Of a stretch of DNA of 64,000 bases, positions 28,154-36,850 are shown piece after piece. The notes beneath the pieces were generated by a model. The model saw nothing but the letters and a program-made list of their open reading frames with translations, was not told the origin of the DNA and made no database searches. Positions within the stretch are counted from its first letter, which is position 1; each line of letters opens with the position of its first letter. Source of the DNA: Zoogloea sp. LCSB751 (lineage in GTDB: Bacteria; Pseudomonadota; Gammaproteobacteria; Burkholderiales; Rhodocyclaceae); contig NZ_MWUM01000001.1 of NCBI RefSeq assembly GCF_002028455.1, positions 558,001-622,000 on the forward strand, given 5' to 3'. The position numbers and the translations under genes are program-made.

Positions 28154-28920
28154 TGGGTTACCGGCGGGCGGTAGATGACGCGCTTGCCGGCCAGGCGGGG
28201 AGCCAGCTCGGCTGGCTCGTCCCGGTGGCTGATCCACAGCACGGCGCCGAAGCGTTCCGGCTCCACGTCTTCCAGGCGCGCGAAGGGCACCAGATTGCCG
28301 GGCAGCGGGCCGCTGCGGCCGTTGGCGTGCTTGCGCCACCAGTCGGGGCTGCCGGCTTCCTGCACGACGGCCACCAGCTCGTCGTTCACCACCGCGGCGC
28401 TGGCCCGCACGACCTCGTCGTGGCTGGCTTCGAAGGCCCACCCCAGCTCGCGGCCGAGCAGATCGACGGCCAGGGTCTGGCGCGCGTCGGAGGCGGTGGT
28501 GAGCACCGGCGTGGCATCGAGCGCGCTGGCGATGGTGCCGGCCAGTGCATTGGCGCCACCCAGGTGGCCGGACAGCATCGGGATCACGAAGCGTCCGGCC
28601 TCGTCGATGACCACCACGCCGGGGTCGGATTCCTTCTTGACCAGGTAGGGCGCGACCAGCCGCACCATCGCGCCGAGGGATACGATCGCGACGATGCCGT
28701 CGAAGTTGGAGAACAGGATCGGGATCTGCTCGCCGGTCTTGCCGGCGTAGCAGGCCGCGGCGCCCGGTGCGGCAGCTTCGGCCTCGGCGGCGAATTTCTC
28801 GGGGGCGAACAGGCGCGCACCGGGCAGCGCAGCGACCACACGGCCAGCCAGCGCAATGCCGTGGCGGGTGATGGAAACGACCGCAATGCGGCTGGTGGGG
28901 AAGGGCAGGTGCTGGGACAT
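28150..28920 (-). CDS. cbiG: CbiG N-terminal and central domains: cobalt-precorrin-5A hydrolase part
   Basis: The 256-residue protein covers the N-terminal and middle domains of CbiG: IAVVSITRHGIALAGRVV, FDGIVAIVSLGAMVRLVAPYLVKKESDPGVVVIDEAG and the signature SGHLGGANALAGTIASAL. It ends just where the C-terminal domain would begin, and the next gene supplies that domain. The paired genes together probably do the acetaldehyde-releasing ring opening after C11 methylation. A 58-base gap separates it from cobI. Confidence 0.92.
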   Translation of the reverse strand: MSQHLPFPTSRIAVVSITRHGIALAGRVVAALPGARLFAPEKFAAEAEAAAPGAAACYAGKTGEQIPILFSNFDGIVAIVSLGAMVRLVAPYLVKKESDPGVVVIDEAGRFVIPMLSGHLGGANALAGTIASALDATPVLTTASDARQTLAVDLLGRELGWAFEASHDEVVRASAAVVNDELVAVVQEAGSPDWWRKHANGRSGPLPGNLVPFARLEDVEPERFGAVLWISHRDEPAELAPRLAGKRVIYRPPVTQ

Positions 28921-28978
28921 GCTCGGGGTTCCGTTGGGCGTTCTTCTGGTTGATTTGTTGTTTGGCTACACCGCCCGC

Positions 28979-29758
28979 TCAGGCAGGGGCGGTGGCGGCG
29001 TGCTTGCGGCAGCCACGGCGTAGCTCGCCGCGGACCCGCTTGGGGTTCTGCACCAGCATGAGGGACAGGTAATTGACCTTCTGCCCGGCCAGGCTGGCCA
29101 CGTCGCGGACGATGCGCTCTTCCGGCGAGCCGACCTTCTCGATGAAGCAGCTGGTGGCGAGCAGGCCGCGGCGGGTCAGCAGATCGAGGATCTCGTCGAG
29201 CAGCGGCTTGACCTTCAGCAGCACCAGCGTGTCGAACTCGTCGAGCAGGCGCTCGACCACCGGCACGCCGTAGGCGGCGGGGATCACCGCGAAGGTCTCG
29301 TCCTCTTCGGCGAGGGACAGGCCGGTGCCGGCTGCGGCGGCGGCGAAGGAGCTGACGCCGGGGATGGTTTCGACCTCGACCTCCGGCGCCAGCTCGCGCA
29401 CTACGCGGGCCAGGTGGCCGAAGGTGGCGAAGGTGGAGGCGTCGCCTTCGACGAGGAAGACCAGGTCGCGCCCCTCGCGAAGCAGCTCGACGGTGCGGCT
29501 CGCCGCACGGGACCAGGCCTTGGCGAGGGCGACCGGATCGCGGGTCATCGGGAAGACCAGCGCTTCGGCATCTTCCGGCACGGCCAGGCCGCCGCGTTCG
29601 ACGATGCCGAGGGCGTAGGAGGACTCCTCGGCCTTCTTCACCGGGTACAGCCAGCGCGCGCTGGACTGCAGCGCAGCCCAGGCGCGGCGGGTGATGAGTT
29701 CGGGATCGCCGGGGCCGAGGGAGGCGCCGATCAGGCGCCCGAGGCGGGGAGCGGTCAT
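28979..29758 (-). CDS. cobI: CobI/CbiL precorrin-2 C20-methyltransferase
   Basis: A 259-residue tetrapyrrole methylase. Typical motifs are LIGASLGPGDPELITRRAWAAL at the start, LVFLVEGDASTFATFGHL, and VETIPGVSSFAAAAAGTGLSLAEEDETFAVIPA. It adds the C20 methyl to (cobalt-)precorrin-2. The ATG at 29758 overlaps the preceding cobL stop by four bases. The C-terminal ~20 residues are basic (RGELRRGCRKH) and not conserved. Confidence 0.92.
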   Translation of the reverse strand: MTAPRLGRLIGASLGPGDPELITRRAWAALQSSARWLYPVKKAEESSYALGIVERGGLAVPEDAEALVFPMTRDPVALAKAWSRAASRTVELLREGRDLVFLVEGDASTFATFGHLARVVRELAPEVEVETIPGVSSFAAAAAGTGLSLAEEDETFAVIPAAYGVPVVERLLDEFDTLVLLKVKPLLDEILDLLTRRGLLATSCFIEKVGSPEERIVRDVASLAGQKVNYLSLMLVQNPKRVRGELRRGCRKHAATAPA

Positions 29759-31065
29759 TGCGGGTTTCCTTGCTGTTGGGGCGCGGCCGGGGTGGCCGAG
29801 ACGATCCACACCGGGTTCTGCGCGGCGAGGCGGTGCATGTCGAGAATGGGCTGGCTGCGCGCGGCCTGCAGCTGGACGACATCCCACGTTGCGCCAGCTT
29901 CGGTGAGTGCGGCGGTAGCGGCGGCAAGGTTCTCCAGCGTCACGAAGTTCATCACCAGGCGTCCCTGCGGGCGCAGGCGGGCGAGGATCAGGCGGATCAG
30001 CTCGGCCAGTTCGCCGCCGGAGCCGCCGATGAAGACGGCGTCCGGATCCGGCCATTGGTCCAGCCCGGCCGGTGCCTTGCCTTCCACCAGTGTGTAGTTG
30101 CTGGCCTTCAGGCGGCGGGCGTTCTCGCGGGCGTTGTCGGCGTCGCCGGGGTTCTTCTCGATGGCCCACACGTGGCCTTCGTAAGCCAGGCGGGCGGCTT
30201 CGAGGCCCACCGAGCCGGAGCCGGCGCCGATGTCCCACACCCGGCTGTCGGGGCGCAGGCCCAGCTTGGCGAGGGACAGGGCGCGAGCTTCCTGCTTGGT
30301 GATGAGGCCTTTCTCGGGGGCGCGCTGCACGAAGTCGGCATCGTCGAAGCCGAAGGTCGCGCGGCTGTCGGGCGGCGTGATGCGCTCCAGTACGACGATG
30401 TTCGGATCGGGGAAATCCATGCCGGCAGCGTCGCCCAGCGGCAGGTCGGCAAACAGGGCCTCGTCCGGCAGGCACAGGCGGGCGGCGACCGACAGGCGGA
30501 AATCGTCCTGGTGGCCGGCGGCGATCAGCGCCCGGGCGATGCGCGCCGGGTTGTTGTCCGGGCCGGTGAAGGCGCCGATCAGCGTATGCCGGGAGGCGGC
30601 GCGGATGAGGGGGTAAAGGCCGTGCTCGGGCGTCGCACCGACCAGCCATTCGCCGGCGTCGCGGCTGTGCACCGAGGCGATGGCGGCGGCCTGCCAGCAT
30701 TTCCTGAAGCGGGCGAAGGCCAGTTGCAGCGTGGACACGGCGGGATGCACGGTAATGGCATCGTTGCCGAGCTTGCCGGCCAGGAAGCTGGCGATGCCGT
30801 GGCACAGGGGATCGCCGGTGGCCAGCACCGTGCTGGTATGGCCGGCGCCGCGCGCCGCACGGACCCATTCCGGGACACGGCCGAGCTGGCCGTCCATCTC
30901 TCGTAGTTCCACCCTGGGAGGGAGGTAGGGGGCCACGAGGTCCAGCGTGCGGCGGGCGCCGATGAGGAGATCGGATTCGATGAGGACGGTGCGGGTCGGG
31001 TCGCCCAGACCGAACCAGCCGTCATCGAGGATGCCGACGATGCGGCACAGTTCAGGCGAGTTCAT
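29755..31065 (-). CDS. cobL: CbiE-CbiT fusion (CobL type): C5/C15 methyltransferase and C12 decarboxylase
   Basis: The 436-residue fusion has an N-terminal CbiE tetrapyrrole methylase (residues 1-210; LATGDPLCHGIASFLAGKLG, VHPAVSTLQLAFAR) and a C-terminal CbiT domain (about 240-420) with the SAM motif VWDIGAGSGSVGLEAARLA and AVFIGGSGGELAELI. It methylates C5 and C15 and decarboxylates the C12 acetate. It overlaps cbiD above and cobI below, consistent with tight coupling. Confidence 0.94.
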   Translation of the reverse strand: MNSPELCRIVGILDDGWFGLGDPTRTVLIESDLLIGARRTLDLVAPYLPPRVELREMDGQLGRVPEWVRAARGAGHTSTVLATGDPLCHGIASFLAGKLGNDAITVHPAVSTLQLAFARFRKCWQAAAIASVHSRDAGEWLVGATPEHGLYPLIRAASRHTLIGAFTGPDNNPARIARALIAAGHQDDFRLSVAARLCLPDEALFADLPLGDAAGMDFPDPNIVVLERITPPDSRATFGFDDADFVQRAPEKGLITKQEARALSLAKLGLRPDSRVWDIGAGSGSVGLEAARLAYEGHVWAIEKNPGDADNARENARRLKASNYTLVEGKAPAGLDQWPDPDAVFIGGSGGELAELIRLILARLRPQGRLVMNFVTLENLAAATAALTEAGATWDVVQLQAARSQPILDMHRLAAQNPVWIVSATPAAPQQQGNPQ

Positions 31066-32203
31066 GTTCTTCCACGGTGACGATGGGCACGCCTTCGAAA
31101 TTGCAGGCGAGCACGGTGAGACGATGCGGGCCGGGGTAGCGCTCGCGCAGGCTGCGGATGGCGCGCTCGGCGAGGGCCCGGTGGAAGGCGACGGTGAGGT
31201 CCAGCTCGGCCAGCCGCTCGGCGGCGAAGCGGGCTGTTTCGGCGGCGCGGATCTCCTCCACCAGATCGGGCGGAGCGCCGACTTCGGCGGCGGCCGAGGC
31301 GATCAGCTCCCGGTCCACCTCTTCTCGCCAGGCGTGGGTGACGGACAGGCCCTGGGCGATCTTGGTGAGCTTGCCGACCATGGCGCCGACGATGATGTGT
31401 GTCATGCCCTGCTTGACGGCGGTCTGGAAGGCCGCCTTGACGAAGTCACCCATCTGCACGAAGCAGGCTTCATCCAGCTCCGGGAAGCAGCGCATCGCGC
31501 ATTTCTCGGTGCGCCCGCCGGTGGTGAACACCACGCTGGTCTGTCCCTGGTTGGCGGCCACGTCGACGGCCTGCACCACGCTGGCCCGGAAGGCCGCGGT
31601 GGAGTAGGGGCGCACGATGCCGGTGGTGCCGAGGATGGAGATGCCGCCTAGGATGCCAAGGCGGGCGTTGAGGGTCTTCTTGGCCATCTCCTCGCCGCCG
31701 GGCACTGAGATGGTCACCGCGATGCCGTCGCCGGCTTCGAGGATGGGAGCGCCGGCGGCGCGTACGTTGTCGGTGATGTTGCGGCGCGGCACCGGGTTGA
31801 TCGCCGGGCCGCCCACGTCGAGACCGAGGCCGGGCTTGGTGACGGTGCCGACGCCGGGGCCGCCGCGCAGCACGATCTGGCCGGCGGCGCCGGGCAGGCG
31901 CTCGACCTCGGCGGTGAGGTGGGCGCCGTTGGTGGCGTCCGGGTCGTCACCGGCGTCCTTGATGCTGACCGCGCGGGCGTGCAGGCCGTCGGTCCACCCG
32001 TCGGTGATGGAAAAGCGCACCCGCTGGGTGTTGGGCAGCACGCATTCGATCGCCTCCGGCACTCGCCCTTGGACCAGCCCGAGGGTGGCGGCGGCGGCGG
32101 CGGCGGCGGAGTTGGCGCCGGTGGAGAAGCCCGTGCGGTTGCCGCGATCCCGCTTGGGATCGCCCTTGCGGACCTTCTCGGGGAGGACGTGACCAGCTGC
32201 CAT
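31052..32203 (-). CDS. cbiD: CbiD cobalt-precorrin-5B C1-methyltransferase
   Basis: The 383-residue protein has the CbiD N-terminal signature GNRTGFSTGANSAAAAAAAT and later VGTVTKPGLGLDVGGPAINPVPRRNI, ILGTTGIVRPYS and HIIVGAMVGKLTKIAQG. CbiD belongs to the anaerobic (early cobalt) route; the aerobic counterpart CobF is unrelated. Its presence therefore marks the pathway as oxygen-independent. The ATG at 32203 follows the cobH stop by eight bases. Confidence 0.95.
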   Translation of the reverse strand: MAAGHVLPEKVRKGDPKRDRGNRTGFSTGANSAAAAAAATLGLVQGRVPEAIECVLPNTQRVRFSITDGWTDGLHARAVSIKDAGDDPDATNGAHLTAEVERLPGAAGQIVLRGGPGVGTVTKPGLGLDVGGPAINPVPRRNITDNVRAAGAPILEAGDGIAVTISVPGGEEMAKKTLNARLGILGGISILGTTGIVRPYSTAAFRASVVQAVDVAANQGQTSVVFTTGGRTEKCAMRCFPELDEACFVQMGDFVKAAFQTAVKQGMTHIIVGAMVGKLTKIAQGLSVTHAWREEVDRELIASAAAEVGAPPDLVEEIRAAETARFAAERLAELDLTVAFHRALAERAIRSLRERYPGPHRLTVLACNFEGVPIVTVEEHELA

Positions 32204-32211
32204 CGGTGGCC

Positions 32212-32886
32212 TCAGGCGGCCTGGCGCTGGCGTTCTTCGGCCAGGCCCAGGATGGCGTGGATGGCCGCGACGACCAGCGTCGAGCCGCCCTTGCGGCCGC
32301 TGATGGCGACCCACGGAATGTCGCTGAGCTCCATCAGCAGGTCCTTGGATTCGGCTGCCGACACGAAGCCGACCGGCATGCCGACGACCAGGGCCGGGCG
32401 GACACTTTCCTCGCGGATCAAGCGAACGACCTCGATCAGCGCCGTGGGGGCATTGCCGATGCCGACGATGGCCCCGTCGAGAAGGCCGAGCCGGTGCGCC
32501 TTGCGCATGGCCTGCACGGCGCGGGTGGTGTCTTCGGCCTGGGCGGCGGCGATCACGTCCGGGTCGGAGATGAACTGGTGGGGCGTCATGCCGAAGTGCG
32601 CCAGGCGTGGCTTCGACAGGCCGACGCAGATCATCTCCACGTCGGCGACGACCGGCGTGTTGCCGGCCAGGATGCGTTCCAGCCCGGCCTGCATGGCCTG
32701 CGGGTGGAAGGCAGTGAGGCCGTTGAACTCGAAGTCGGCGTTGGCGTGGATCATCCGCCGCACCAGCGGCCATTGCTCGGCGCTGTAGGCGTGGGGGCCG
32801 GCCTCCCGGTCGATGATCGCGAAGGAGTCGTGCTCGATGGCGCGGCCGGCGGCGGTGAGCTGTTCGGTGACGGTGTTGGCGCTCAT
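32212..32886 (-). CDS. cobH: CobH/CbiC precorrin-8X methylmutase
   Basis: The 224-residue enzyme moves a methyl group from C11 to C12 to give hydrogenobyrinate or its cobalt form. The catalytic histidine lies in the N-terminal region (DFEFNGLTAFHPQAM), with further motifs VADVEMICVGLSK, IGNAPTALIEVVRLI and MPVGFVSAAESKDLL. I chose ATG 32886 (MSANTVTEQL); an earlier in-frame ATG overlaps the cbiX His-rich tail. Confidence 0.94.
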   Translation of the reverse strand: MSANTVTEQLTAAGRAIEHDSFAIIDREAGPHAYSAEQWPLVRRMIHANADFEFNGLTAFHPQAMQAGLERILAGNTPVVADVEMICVGLSKPRLAHFGMTPHQFISDPDVIAAAQAEDTTRAVQAMRKAHRLGLLDGAIVGIGNAPTALIEVVRLIREESVRPALVVGMPVGFVSAAESKDLLMELSDIPWVAISGRKGGSTLVVAAIHAILGLAEERQRQAA

Positions 32887-32893
32887 AGCGGGC

Positions 32894-33808
32894 TCAGGCG
32901 TGGGCGTGTTCATGGGGGTGTTCGTGACCATGGCCGTGCTCGTGGCCGTGGCCGCAGCCGGCATGGCCGGTGTGGGTGTGGCTGTGGTCGTGCAGGTGCT
33001 CGGCTTCGGCGGCCTGGCGGTACTTGCAGCCGTCGCATTCGAGCAGGCCGCCCTCCGGCAATTCGGCGCCGGCCACGCGGGCGTCGAGCAGGTCGAAGAT
33101 GCCCTTGTCGAAACCGAAGTGAGTGCCCAGCGCGAAGGCGACCTGCGGGTACTGCTGGCGCAGGCGCTCCAGCTGGGCCTTGATGCGTTCGATCAGCACG
33201 CCGGTGAACAGGTACACCGGCACCACGCAGATCTGCGTCATGCCCAGGCGTACCTGGCGCTGGACGACGGTTTCGAGGCGCGGCCAGGTGACGCCGGTGA
33301 AGGCCAGGTCCACCAGCTCATGGTCGTTGTCCTCGAAGAGCCAGCGCGCCATGCGGGCCAGTTCGCCGTTGGCGCCGGCGTCCGACGAGCCGCGGCCGAG
33401 GAGGACCACGCCGGTGGTCTGGGGGTCGGGCATCGCCAGGGATTTCATCAGGCGGTCGAGCTGGGCCTGCAGCACGGCGAGGATCTCGCGGCCCATGCCC
33501 AGGTGGCGGGTGCAGCCGAAGTCCACGCCGGGGTGGCGGGCGCGGGCGTCCTCGATGGCGGCCGGCAGCTCCATCTTCACGTGGCCGGCGGCGTTGAGGA
33601 TGAAGGGCAGCACGACCACGCTGCGGCTGCCCGTGGCGGCGCGGTCGAGGCCTTCGGCGAGCAGCACGTCGGCGTGCTCGATGAAGCACACTTCGATGCG
33701 CCAGGCCGGGTGACGTTCGCGCCACTGGGCGGCGAAGTGCAGGATTTCCTTGTTGCCGTCCCGGTTGCGGGAGCCGTGGCCGACAAGGAGCAGGGTGGTG
33801 TCGTTCAT
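32894..33808 (-). CDS. cbiX: CbiX sirohydrochlorin cobaltochelatase, long form with His-rich tail
   Basis: The 304-residue protein has two chelatase half-domains: an N-terminal one with GHGSRNRDGNKEI and LPFILNAAGHVKMELP, and a second with LLGRGSSDAGANGELAR and VPVYLFTGVLIERI. A CxxC pair (LECDGCKYRQ) precedes a tail of about 15 histidines among Gly, Glu and His, likely a cobalt store or an iron-sulfur-linked segment. It inserts Co(II) into sirohydrochlorin, so cobalt enters early. Its own start overlaps cobM's stop by four bases. Confidence 0.95.
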   Translation of the reverse strand: MNDTTLLLVGHGSRNRDGNKEILHFAAQWRERHPAWRIEVCFIEHADVLLAEGLDRAATGSRSVVVLPFILNAAGHVKMELPAAIEDARARHPGVDFGCTRHLGMGREILAVLQAQLDRLMKSLAMPDPQTTGVVLLGRGSSDAGANGELARMARWLFEDNDHELVDLAFTGVTWPRLETVVQRQVRLGMTQICVVPVYLFTGVLIERIKAQLERLRQQYPQVAFALGTHFGFDKGIFDLLDARVAGAELPEGGLLECDGCKYRQAAEAEHLHDHSHTHTGHAGCGHGHEHGHGHEHPHEHAHA

Positions 33809-34605
33809 GCGGAAGTCTCTTCAGAAGCGGCCGAAGCCTTGCGGAAGCGGTGGCCGAAGGCCGGGTCGTAGAGCTTGGAGCGGGCCAGGGTCGGCCAGTC
33901 GGCGGCGCCCAGCGCGGGGCTGGCGATGATCATTGCCTGGCTGCCGATCTTCTCGGCCTGGCAGCGTTTCTTGATGTCGGCGAGGGTGCCGCGGACGATC
34001 TTCTCCTCGCCCGGCCAGCTGGCCTTCTGCACCACCACGATCGGCGCGTCCTCGGCCCAGCCGGCGGCGCGCAGCGCGCGCTGCACCTCGTGCAGCAGGG
34101 TGATGGACAGGAAGATGCACAGGGTCGTCTTGTGGGCGGCCAGGGCTTCCAGCTCCTCGCCCGCCGGCATCGGGGTGCGCCCGGCGACGCGGGTCAGGAT
34201 CACCGTCTGCGTGACTTCCGGCAGCGTCAGGGTTTCGCCGGCCGCCGCCGCCGAGGCGAAGGCCGACGAGACGCCCGGCACCACCGCCCATTCGATGCCG
34301 GCGGCGGTGAGCGGGCGGGTCATCTCCACCAGTGCGCCGTACAGGCCGGGGTCGCCGGTCTGCAGGCGCACCACGGTGGCGTGGCGGGCGGTCTGGTCGA
34401 GGAGCCAGGCGCTCATCTCTTCCAGCGTCATGTCCTTGGAGTCGCGGATCTCGCAGCCGGGCGGCGCGAACAGCGTCGCCGCCTGATCCACCAGCGAGCC
34501 GGCGAAGAGGATCGCGCCGGCTTCTTCGAGCAGGCGGCGGCCCTTTACGGTGAGCAGCTCCGGGTCGCCCGGACCGGCGCCCACGAACCAGACCTTGCCG
34601 GCCAT
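33805..34605 (-). CDS. cobM: CobM/CbiF precorrin-4 C11-methyltransferase
   Basis: This 266-residue tetrapyrrole methylase shows VWFVGAGPGDPELLTVKGRRLLEEAG at the start, VVRLQTGDPGLYGALVEMTRPL, and VVPGVSSAFASAAAAGETLTLPEVTQTVILTR. It methylates C11 of (cobalt-)precorrin-4. It begins right at the end of the permease gene (TGATG overlap). Substrate assignment rests on the strong CbiF-like LPEVTQTVI segment. Confidence 0.94.
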   Translation of the reverse strand: MAGKVWFVGAGPGDPELLTVKGRRLLEEAGAILFAGSLVDQAATLFAPPGCEIRDSKDMTLEEMSAWLLDQTARHATVVRLQTGDPGLYGALVEMTRPLTAAGIEWAVVPGVSSAFASAAAAGETLTLPEVTQTVILTRVAGRTPMPAGEELEALAAHKTTLCIFLSITLLHEVQRALRAAGWAEDAPIVVVQKASWPGEEKIVRGTLADIKKRCQAEKIGSQAMIIASPALGAADWPTLARSKLYDPAFGHRFRKASAASEETSA

Positions 34606-35231
34606 CAGGCAGCCTGCGGTGCGAAGCAGAAGCGCACTGCCGCATTGTCCTGGCGGCGACCAATGGCCTGCAGGGCGAGCAGCGTGAAGATCGGCTCGAC
34701 CATCACGATGGCGGCGTAGGACGATGCGAAGGCGAGCCAGGCGGAGAAGGGCGTGGCGACCTCGCCGATGGCGAGCCAGAAGCCGACCATCAGCGTCACG
34801 CCGCTGTAGTAGGCGGCATCGAGCTTGAGGATGCTGCGCACATCCAGCTTGGCGAGACGCTGGCCGAAGGTGGCATGCACCAGCATCAGCGGCACGGCGA
34901 GGGACAGGGTGTTGACGCCCAGATGCACCAGGTCGGTCGGCTCGAACAGCAGGCCCTGGGCCAGCAGGCCGATGGCGAAGCCGAACAGGGCCGGCACGAA
35001 GCCGAGGGACAGGTAGATCGGCATGGCGCCTAGGAAATGCAGTTCGGACGGGCCGACCTTGAGGTGGAAGGCCTGCATGAACAGCGTGAACAGGACGCCG
35101 GCGATCAGCGTGCGGACGATCAGCTGCGGCTGCTTGAGGAGTTGGACGGACTGGCTGCCGAGCAGTACCACGGCGGCGGCGTTGGCGGCGACGATCTTGG
35201 CACTGGCGACGTACCCCGGCTCGATATGCAT
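34605..35231 (-). CDS. cbiM: CbiM-like energy-coupling factor permease (cobalt uptake S component)
   Basis: The 208-residue protein has about six hydrophobic segments and begins MHIEPGYV. CbiM proteins start with Met-His, whose histidine binds the metal ion, and the N-terminus here agrees with that. Later parts (LHFLGAMPIYLSLGFVPALFGFAIGLL) also fit. No cbiN, cbiQ or cbiO lies nearby, so it may work alone or share ECF modules encoded elsewhere. It is the first gene of the riboswitch-controlled operon, 201 bases after the riboswitch. Confidence 0.85.
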   Translation of the reverse strand: MHIEPGYVASAKIVAANAAAVVLLGSQSVQLLKQPQLIVRTLIAGVLFTLFMQAFHLKVGPSELHFLGAMPIYLSLGFVPALFGFAIGLLAQGLLFEPTDLVHLGVNTLSLAVPLMLVHATFGQRLAKLDVRSILKLDAAYYSGVTLMVGFWLAIGEVATPFSAWLAFASSYAAIVMVEPIFTLLALQAIGRRQDNAAVRFCFAPQAA

Positions 35232-35432
35232 GTTTGCTTTCCTTCGTGTCGATTGAACGAAGTGCGGCGGGGCAACGGGGATGTGCAGAACAAATGAATA
35301 CGGACCAGGCGGGTGCGGACCTGTGGCGGCGACGGCTCCGGAAAAAGGCAGGAGGAACGGGACGGCAACGGGTCTGGGCAAGCCCATCGGTCGGATCTGC
35401 CCACACCCCGGGGCCTGTACCACACCAAATCG

Positions 35433-35627
35433 TCACAGGCCGGTCTTCTGGCTCGCCTTCACTCTCGTCTGCCAACCTTCCCGGGAAAAACCCAGTGGCG
35501 TGAGGCAGATTCGTCAGGCTTACAGCAGCGGGGGCTGCGCCGGAATGGTCGGAGAGAGCATGCTCACCGACGTCACCGGACTTCCCGTTTCACCTTCCCT
35601 GCAGACGCAGGGTTGGCACCCGTAACG
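35433..35627 (-). promoter_or_regulatory. Cobalamin riboswitch leading the cobalamin operon
   Basis: On the minus strand, conserved blocks appear in order: GGTGCC near the 5' end, GGTGAAACGGGAAG, the GCAGCCCCCGCTGCTGTAA core, GCCACTGG with GGGAAGG, and the B12 box AGCCAGAAGACCGGCCTG (35436-35453). This order and spacing match the adenosylcobalamin riboswitch. Ligand binding would be expected to lower expression of the operon. The downstream expression platform (200 bases to the first ATG) was not resolved. Confidence 0.95.
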
Positions 35628-35653
35628 GCGCGGAGTCTAACCGTATGTCCTTG

Positions 35654-35895
35654 AAGCGTGCAAGCGTTCCGGATCCGCGCCGGAAAATCGCCACCCGTTT
35701 CGGGGAGCGACTTGGCCATTCCGGGAATTTGTCACATCGATTGGAGGGTAATCCCGCACCGTTATGGGATTGACCGGGCCTGCGGGCAGCGGAATACTTG
35801 CATCTGTAATAACCCGGATCCGCTTAGGCGGATCAATATCGCGTGGCGCCCTGATTCCCGTGCAACCTGATTCCTTTTCCCCTCCCGGCCGCGGT
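35654..35895. other. Spacer between the riboswitch and the next plus-strand gene
   Basis: This carries the promoter region for the riboswitch transcript (minus) and probably for the plus-strand gene at 35896. A perfect 7-base hairpin GATCCGC / GCGGATC (35817-35834, loop TTAG) lies 62 bases upstream of that gene. I see no open gene. A GTG at 35860 in frame with the downstream gene is an alternative start. Confidence 0.5.
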
Positions 35896-36840
35896 ATGGC
35901 CTCGCCTTCCCTTCCGGACTCCTGTCCGGACAAGGACGAAGGGCGACGCGAGGAAACCAAGGCCAATACGCTGGATGCGGAGGCTGCGGCCCTCCTCGCC
36001 GACATCAACTCCTTCGATCTTGAGGCGGCGCGCAAGCGTGTCCAGGAGATCGATTCCCGTTACCTGGGGCTCAAGCGCTCGACCGAAACCTACCATGAAG
36101 TTCCGGGCAACGATTTCCCGACGGTGCGTCTGGGCGGACGGGCCGCTGCCGTGCAAAAAGACGAGGAGCCCGTACCGACACTACGGACGGGCGGCCTGCT
36201 GGACCAGCTGCGGGGCGAGGTGGCCATCCGTCAAAAGGCGGCGGACGATGCATCCGAGCGCGTCGACGTGGCCAGGACCAGTCTCGACCGGCGTCTGCGC
36301 GCCGCCTTCGAATATTTCCACGACCTGACGACCCAGCTCAACTATCTCAAGCCCAAGGTGGCGCGGAACTACATCTTCATGGATGCCGGAGATCCGTTCT
36401 GCAACCTGGCCTGGCTGGAGGGGTTTGCCGATTTCCGCACGCAGGCGGAGAGCGACGGCGGCCGCATCGAGCGGGTGACCCTCGGTTACACGTTGAAGGG
36501 CGGCGGGGTGCGTACCATCGAGCGAGCGGGCCATGGGGTCGAACGCCTGCGCCAGATGCTGTTCGATCTGGGGCTGCGTTTCGAATGCGTGGAGCGGCGC
36601 AACCGTCTGCGTGAGCTGGAGTCGGGCACCTTCACGGTGACCGACGAAATCTGCGTGCAGGTGGTATGGCGGGCTGACTTCGAAAACCGCGAGGTCATCG
36701 TGGAGTCGCGCAATCTCGAGCGTTTCGGCTTCGCCTCCTGTCGTCTGCCGGCGGACGCTGTTGGCTCCGAGTTGCTGGACGAGTTCGGCCGGCTCGTCCT
36801 CGGGCAAGCACACCGCTTCCGCAGCTATTTGGTGCGCTGA
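35896..36840 (+). CDS. Hypothetical protein, no recognised domain
   Basis: A 314-residue, mostly soluble and charged protein with no signal peptide. A helical, probably coiled-coil segment lies at about 25-60 (AAALLADINSFDLEAARKRVQEID) and another around 105-150 (LLDQLRGEVAIRQKAADDASERVDVARTSLDRRLRAAFEYFHDLTTQLNYLK). The C-terminal half looks globular (FADFRTQAESDGGRIERVTLGYTLKGGG, RRNRLRELESGTFTVTDEICVQVVW). Its start is uncertain: ATG 35896 has a fair leader, but a GTG at 35860 is possible. I do not recognise it and give no function. Its neighbours (cobalamin riboswitch and an FAD oxidoreductase converging 10 bases away) do not clarify its role. Confidence 0.7.
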   Translation: MASPSLPDSCPDKDEGRREETKANTLDAEAAALLADINSFDLEAARKRVQEIDSRYLGLKRSTETYHEVPGNDFPTVRLGGRAAAVQKDEEPVPTLRTGGLLDQLRGEVAIRQKAADDASERVDVARTSLDRRLRAAFEYFHDLTTQLNYLKPKVARNYIFMDAGDPFCNLAWLEGFADFRTQAESDGGRIERVTLGYTLKGGGVRTIERAGHGVERLRQMLFDLGLRFECVERRNRLRELESGTFTVTDEICVQVVWRADFENREVIVESRNLERFGFASCRLPADAVGSELLDEFGRLVLGQAHRFRSYLVR

Positions 36841-36850
36841 CGTACCGTAT

